From a virus, in the IMG/VR virus record IMGVR_UViG_3300036715_002111, positions 1-32,821 of that record: a DNA stretch of 32,821 bases; one strand, written 5' to 3'. Both the position numbers and the translations under genes were made by a program. Below the pieces are notes generated by a model. It did no database searches, was not told where the DNA came from, and worked only from the letters and a program-made list of their open reading frames with translations. Below are positions 29,733 through 32,821 of this stretch, piece after piece; within the stretch, counting starts at the first letter, position 1; each line of letters opens with the position of its first letter.

Positions 29733-29787
29733 GCGTTCTAACGCGCGTGGACGCGACGGCCATACGTGAACGAATGTAGTACATCGC
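29733..29787 (-). promoter_or_regulatory. Partial element M (in gap 29688-29917)
   Basis: The GCGTTAGAACGC repeat (29733-29744) and the palindrome ATGTACTACAT (29774-29784) are present, but in the reverse order to the five full copies and without GGTGGCGCG. The rest of the 230-base gap is the terminator at 29870 and the portal promoter. Confidence 0.45.
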
Positions 29788-29869
29788 GCTCAAGGGTCTA
29801 GGCGCGGAAAGGCGCATGGAAACGACGGGGGTTGCGTCTACGCACGGACGCGCGTGAGGGCAAACGAAA

Positions 29870-29890
29870 GCGGGCGCGTGGTGCGCCCGC
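29870..29890 (-). terminator. Intrinsic terminator
   Basis: GCGGGCGC and GCGCCCGC form a perfect 8-base stem with a 5-base loop, followed on the minus strand by TTTCGTTTG. It is 28 bases after the stop of the 92-residue gene and separates the small genes from the portal unit. Confidence 0.7.
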
Positions 29891-29917
29891 GTTCGCGCGT
29901 CGTGATGTCGCGTGAAG

Positions 29918-30196
29918 TCAATCGCGGCGACCGCCAGGGTCGACGACGTTCAGGCCAGCGGCAAGCGAGACCGCAGTGCGGCGCGCGAGGGCGGCGTCCT
30001 CGTGCGTCGTGTAGACGTGCCCGCCATCCGCGCCCTCGCGGTAACCGTAGAAGTCGACGCGACACGGATACTGCGGGTCGTCGTCAACGGTGGTGTACTT
30101 GCGCAGGTAAGCGCGGCACACCTCGTCCCCGGTGTCGTCGAGGACGGCGAAGCCTGGGTTGCCCCAGCGGGCGCGTTCAATGTCAGCGTGGTACAT
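29918..30196 (-). CDS. Hypothetical protein, 92 residues
   Basis: A charged protein with a strand pattern in its middle (YPCRVDFYGYREG) and helical C-terminus. No family recognised. GGAGG is 4 bases before ATG 30194-30196. The leader shares GTACGCGACACAGGCA with promoter P2, so part of a P-type unit was probably duplicated here. A terminator follows. Confidence 0.64.
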   Translation of the reverse strand: MYHADIERARWGNPGFAVLDDTGDEVCRAYLRKYTTVDDDPQYPCRVDFYGYREGADGGHVYTTHEDAALARRTAVSLAAGLNVVDPGGRRD

Positions 30197-30238
30197 CGTT
30201 CCTCCTTGGGGTGCCTGTGTCGCGTACTCGCGGTGATG

Positions 30239-30460
30239 TCAGGCTTCGCGTTCCTGCACCGCGCGCTCGGTGGCGAATTCGTCGATGCGGAAAAGGGCCA
30301 TTTCGTCGACGTGGACGGCACCTTCTTGCCCGTCGTCCCATGACACGAAGATGACCCGGCCCTTCCGCGATGCGACGACGCCCCGCGCCTCGTATTGGGT
30401 GCCCTCGTTGAAGATGAGGCGGTCGCCCGCCCGCAAGGTATTTGCCGTTTCGCGGTTCAT
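30239..30460 (-). CDS. Hypothetical small beta-rich protein, 73 residues
   Basis: LRAGDRLIFNEGTQYEARGVVASRKGRVIFVSWDDG has an SH3-like barrel pattern; the C-terminus is helical and acidic. No family named with confidence. GGAGG lies 5 bases before ATG 30458-30460. P2 precedes it. Confidence 0.65.
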   Translation of the reverse strand: MNRETANTLRAGDRLIFNEGTQYEARGVVASRKGRVIFVSWDDGQEGAVHVDEMALFRIDEFATERAVQEREA

Positions 30461-30495
30461 GTCGTCCTCCGGTTCGGATTGCCTGTGTCGCGTAC

Positions 30496-30545
30496 ATCAT
30501 CGACAAACCACCGGAGAAGTCAATACCTGTGAACGTTCACGCACG
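30496..30545 (-). promoter_or_regulatory. P-family promoter P2
   Basis: GAACGTTCACAGG, two bases, TTGACT (30518-30523), exactly 16 bases, GATGAT (30496-30501), then the GACACAGGCAA leader on the minus strand. TGAACGTTCA here is a perfect palindrome. A GACAAC box is 15 bases further upstream. Confidence 0.8.
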
Positions 30546-30640
30546 AGCGGGTCGTTGTCGATGCAGGCGACGCCGTGCGTGGGCGTCGTCACCGCGACGT
30601 GGGCGCACGGTGGCGCGTTGGCCATACGCTTGCGACGTGG

Positions 30641-30687
30641 TACATGCGTGAGCCTGTCGCGTCGCGCCACCGTGCGTTGGAACGCGT
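30641..30687 (-). promoter_or_regulatory. Element M, copy 5 (in gap 30461-30693)
   Basis: GCGTTCCAACGC repeat, GGTGGCGCG (30663-30671), 17 bases, ATGTACC (30641-30645 region) on the minus strand. GCACGGTGGCGCG pairs perfectly with CGCGCCACCGTGC (13 bases) about 55 bases on. The gap has only this and P2. Confidence 0.65.
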
Positions 30688-30693
30688 CCTTTT

Positions 30694-30939
30694 TCACGCC
30701 CCGTCAGGCATGAACAACAGGCGGCGCGAGTACGGGATGTCGCGCATGATTGACGTGCAGTCGTCGGCGACGACGTGCGCACGTTCGACGAATTCGACGA
30801 ACGACGGGTATTGCATCCCGACCTGTGCGAGCGCGCTGGTGATGGCGTCGTCGACGTTCTGGGTCCACACTTCGGCGACGGCGACGGCCTGCGAGATGTC
30901 GCGGTCGTCGGTGAGCAAGGTCACGACGTAGTGCGGCAT
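30694..30939 (-). CDS. Hypothetical protein, 81 residues
   Basis: MPHYVVTLLTDDRDISQAVAV starts with a strand, then mixed helix. No family recognised. The ATG (30937-30939) overlaps the upstream gene by 19 bases; GAAAGAAAC is a weak ribosome site, so coupling is likely. Confidence 0.62.
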   Translation of the reverse strand: MPHYVVTLLTDDRDISQAVAVAEVWTQNVDDAITSALAQVGMQYPSFVEFVERAHVVADDCTSIMRDIPYSRRLLFMPDGA

Positions 30940-31163
30940 GATGTTTCTTTCATGAGTCGCCTGAAGTCGCGGTACTCTGCAGGCGTGATGCTGATGGCGA
31001 CGGGGTGGTAAGTCCGAGGCATCCCCGCGCGATGCGCGACGGCGACGCCTTCGTAGCCTTCGTCCACGACCGCGCCGAAGTCGCCGTCGACCACCTCAAC
31101 GTAGAGCCTTCGCGGGTTGCCGTTCGTGTCGTTCGTCGTCGACAAGTGCAGCCATTCGCTCAT
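30921..31163 (-). CDS. Hypothetical protein, 80 residues
   Basis: A polar, beta-rich N-terminal half (RRLYVEVVDGDFGAVVDEGYEG) and a helical end. No family recognised. AAGGGAAC lies 6-10 bases before ATG 31161-31163, which overlaps the upstream stop (ATGA). Confidence 0.62.
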   Translation of the reverse strand: MSEWLHLSTTNDTNGNPRRLYVEVVDGDFGAVVDEGYEGVAVAHRAGMPRTYHPVAISITPAEYRDFRRLMKETSCRTTS

Positions 31164-31390
31164 GGAAGTTCCCTTCCCGCTTCAACGTCGACGACGCTGA
31201 GCGTTGTGACGAGTTGCCGTGCGGCATGGCGGACGATGAGGCCGTAGACCTCGGGGCGTTCGTCCTTGAGGGTTGCGATGTGGGCGCGGATTGCGACGTG
31301 CGCGGGCATACCTGCGTCGACGCTGCGCTGGGCGACGAGGAACACGCGCGCGAGTGCTTCGGCGGCAAGTTCGTCGTTCGTTCGCGTCAT
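31160..31390 (-). CDS. Hypothetical helical protein, 76 residues
   Basis: Mostly helical and alanine-rich (ELAAEALARVFLVAQRSVDAG). No family recognised. I chose ATG 31388-31390 (AAGGAAAC before it); an ATG at 31424-31426 would overlap the upstream gene and has no ribosome site. Confidence 0.6.
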   Translation of the reverse strand: MTRTNDELAAEALARVFLVAQRSVDAGMPAHVAIRAHIATLKDERPEVYGLIVRHAARQLVTTLSVVDVEAGRELP

Positions 31391-31412
31391 CGTCGTTTCC
31401 TTCAGTGTCGGA

Positions 31413-31658
31413 TTAGGCGAGGACATAGAGAGTGATTTCGCGCGGGAGCAGGTGACCGGTGGCGAGCATCCGGGCGGTGATTTCCTTGCGCGCCCACTTC
31501 TTGGCGTCGGTGTAGGTCATGCTCGGGCTGGAGATGGTGTTGGAGTAATCGCCGTGGTCGACTTCGTCGAGGTCGAGGGCGAACATCCATCCCCCGCGCC
31601 CACGCGGTGTTTCGAGGTGACTGTTGAGGTAATCGTGAATGTCGAATTTGACGGTCAT
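31413..31658 (-). CDS. Hypothetical protein, 81 residues
   Basis: A mixed alpha/beta protein (GGWMFALDLDEVDHGDYSN, AKKWARKEITARMLA). No family recognised. GGAGG lies 5 bases before ATG 31656-31658, and P1 is 35 bases upstream. It is the first of a small-gene series after the terminase. Confidence 0.65.
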   Translation of the reverse strand: MTVKFDIHDYLNSHLETPRGRGGWMFALDLDEVDHGDYSNTISSPSMTYTDAKKWARKEITARMLATGHLLPREITLYVLA

Positions 31659-31691
31659 GTCGTTCCTCCGGTCGTTGCCTGTGTCACTTAC

Positions 31692-31740
31692 ATCATCGAC
31701 AGAAACCGGTGGGAGTCAACTCCTGTAAACGTTCAAGCGC
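31692..31740 (-). promoter_or_regulatory. P-family promoter P1
   Basis: GAACGTTTACAGG, two bases, TTGACT (31714-31719), exactly 16 bases, GATGAT (31692-31697), then GACACAGGCAA on the minus strand. Fifteen bases upstream is the hairpin at 31748-31769. Confidence 0.82.
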
Positions 31741-31747
31741 CAGCGAT

Positions 31748-31769
31748 GCGTTGTCGCACCCGACAACGC
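31748..31769 (-). promoter_or_regulatory. Hairpin after terminase gene
   Basis: GCGTTGTCG and CGACAACGC form a perfect 9-base stem with 4-base loop, 3 bases after the terminase stop. The GTTGTC/GACAAC core is also found 15 bases upstream of the GAACG box of P3, so it may be an operator and not just a terminator; no T-run follows. Confidence 0.55.
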
Positions 31770-31771
31770 GG

Positions 31772-32821
31772 TCAGCCTGTACGCGACGCCGCGACCTTGC
31801 GCCCGCGCTTTCCGATGAGGAGGAAAGTGAAACCCCAGACGAGCGCGTCAACGCGGTCGGGCGAGCCGAAGGCCTTGCGGTCGAGGTCGGGCGTGAAGTT
31901 GCACATCTGGTCTTCCAAGGGACCAAAGAGTCCGACGTGATGCACGCGGCCTTGTTCGTACAGGGCGGCGACGGGTTCGGCACGAACCCACTTGCCGCGC
32001 GACGCGACGACCTTGCGGTAAGAGATGTTCGGGTCGACCGTGCGGATGGTGTGCTCAACCAAGTCGCCGCCGTTATTCACCTCAGCCACCACGCGGTCAG
32101 CTCCCCAACGGTGGTACGCCTCGACTGCGATACGCGCCCACCGGTCGGGCGTGTAGCGCCCGCTCAAGTCTTCGAGGACGTAGCCATGAGGCGGTGTCGC
32201 GTCGTCACACCCGACCACGACGATGCCAGTTTCGTCGCTCGCTTCACCGCTGGTCACTGCGGGGTCGACGGCGACGGCGATGCTGGTCAACGACGTGCGC
32301 ACGTTGTCGCTCTCGGCGGCGGCGAGGCGCGACGTGTCGAGCATCGCTCGGTTCCACAGCGCGCCGATGATGTCCTCGATGATTTCGCCGTAGATTTCCT
32401 GTCGCCCGAGGTGCGTGCCCGCGTAGGTGCCCACCACGTCGTCGATGAACTGATGGGCGAGGAACGCCACGTTGGCGTAGGTTGAAGCAACCGTCGTCAC
32501 CGTCGTAGGCGACTCGGCGATGCGTCGCACGAGGCGCGTCGGGCGGGGCGTCGTCGTCACGATGGCGCGAGGGTCACGCCCAAGGCGCAGGCCGAGGAGC
32601 ATCATGTCCCACGTCTCGGGGTGCCGCCACGAGGCAAGCTCGTCGCACCACGCCGCGTCGTGCTGAGGCCCGCGCAAGCGGTCGGGTTCCTCGCCTGAGT
32701 AGAGGAAGGCCCGCGCCCCGTTGGGCCACTCGACGCGACGCTTGGACGAGATGTAGCTGGGCCTGAAGTCGTGACGTGCGGTGGCGAGGATGCCACTCTC
32801 ACCTTCAACGATGACATCCCG
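31772..32821 (-). CDS. terL: Terminase large subunit, C-terminal part (begins at the left end)
   Basis: This part gives residues about 98 to 446 of the packaging enzyme; its first 127 bases repeat the left end. The Walker B-like AAWCDE is followed by the nuclease domain: AVAVDPAVTSG with Asp283, VVAEVNNGGD with Glu344 and SPDRVDALVWG with Asp422, the three acidic sites of an RNase H-like fold. It cuts the DNA concatemer at the start and end of packaging. The protein ends in a basic tail (GKRGRKVAASRTG). Promoter P1 and a hairpin follow the stop. Confidence 0.93.
   Translation of the reverse strand, partial: RDVIVEGESGILATARHDFRPSYISSKRRVEWPNGARAFLYSGEEPDRLRGPQHDAAWCDELASWRHPETWDMMLLGLRLGRDPRAIVTTTPRPTRLVRRIAESPTTVTTVASTYANVAFLAHQFIDDVVGTYAGTHLGRQEIYGEIIEDIIGALWNRAMLDTSRLAAAESDNVRTSLTSIAVAVDPAVTSGEASDETGIVVVGCDDATPPHGYVLEDLSGRYTPDRWARIAVEAYHRWGADRVVAEVNNGGDLVEHTIRTVDPNISYRKVVASRGKWVRAEPVAALYEQGRVHHVGLFGPLEDQMCNFTPDLDRKAFGSPDRVDALVWGFTFLLIGKRGRKVAASRTG
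32695..32821. repeat. Terminal direct repeat, right copy
   Basis: Identical to 1-127. Evidence that the genome is circular or circularly permuted in this assembly, of about 32,694 bp. Confidence 0.95.

Noticed and set aside
28410-29741. Plus-strand reading frame of 443 residues
   Set aside because: Opposite the portal gene, which has strong family features.

Overview
This window looks like the complete genome of a tailed siphovirus (long, non-contractile tail). The first 127 bases are repeated exactly at the end (1-127 equals 32695-32821), so the contig closes into a circle of about 32,694 bp. The join falls inside the large terminase gene, whose N-terminal half is at the left edge and C-terminal half at the right edge. 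The sequence is GC-rich, with strong GGAGG ribosome sites and frequent GTG or TTG starts. This suggests a high-GC Gram-positive (actinobacterial) host; that is inference, as no host gene is present. Every gene I can support lies on the minus strand, mostly with 1-4 base stop/start overlaps, so transcription runs from high to low coordinates. I see no integrase, tRNA, CRISPR array or insertion sequence.

In the direction of transcription, starting at 4.2 kb: a ParB-like gene opens a cassette that runs through small genes to a glycosyltransferase resembling tRNA-queuosine mannosyltransferase, an HNH nuclease, and the small and large terminase subunits. After the terminase (31.8 to 29.9 kb) come six small unrecognised genes. 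Next is the virion block (29.7 to 15.0 kb): portal, Mu gpF-like minor head protein, scaffold, HK97-type major capsid protein, connectors, tail terminator, tail tube, two tail-assembly chaperones joined by a probable -1 frameshift, tape measure, distal tail and hub-like tail proteins. A lysis cassette follows (15.0 to 13.9 kb): an XhlA-like membrane protein, a CHAP-type endolysin, and a 44-residue membrane protein that overlaps the endolysin stop. From 13.6 to 9.4 kb there are many small unknown genes, several with zinc-ribbon cysteines. The replication and recombination block (9.1 to 4.2 kb) holds an XRE regulator, an ERF annealing protein, a VRR-NUC nuclease, a winged-helix replication protein and a candidate helicase loader.

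The most unusual content is between genes. Coding is tightly packed, and the few gaps carry repeated designed-looking elements: (i) at least four almost identical promoters (TTGACT, 16-base spacer, GATAAT or GATGAT) with shared upstream boxes, each in front of a tiny orphan gene; (ii) a two-box element with an exact 17-base spacing at five gene-block boundaries; (iii) a 130-base element with several inverted repeats, present in two full copies and one shorter one; (iv) an 18-base perfect inverted repeat enclosing three smaller hairpins just after the capsid gene. Together these suggest a dispersed regulatory network that I do not recognise from a known phage.
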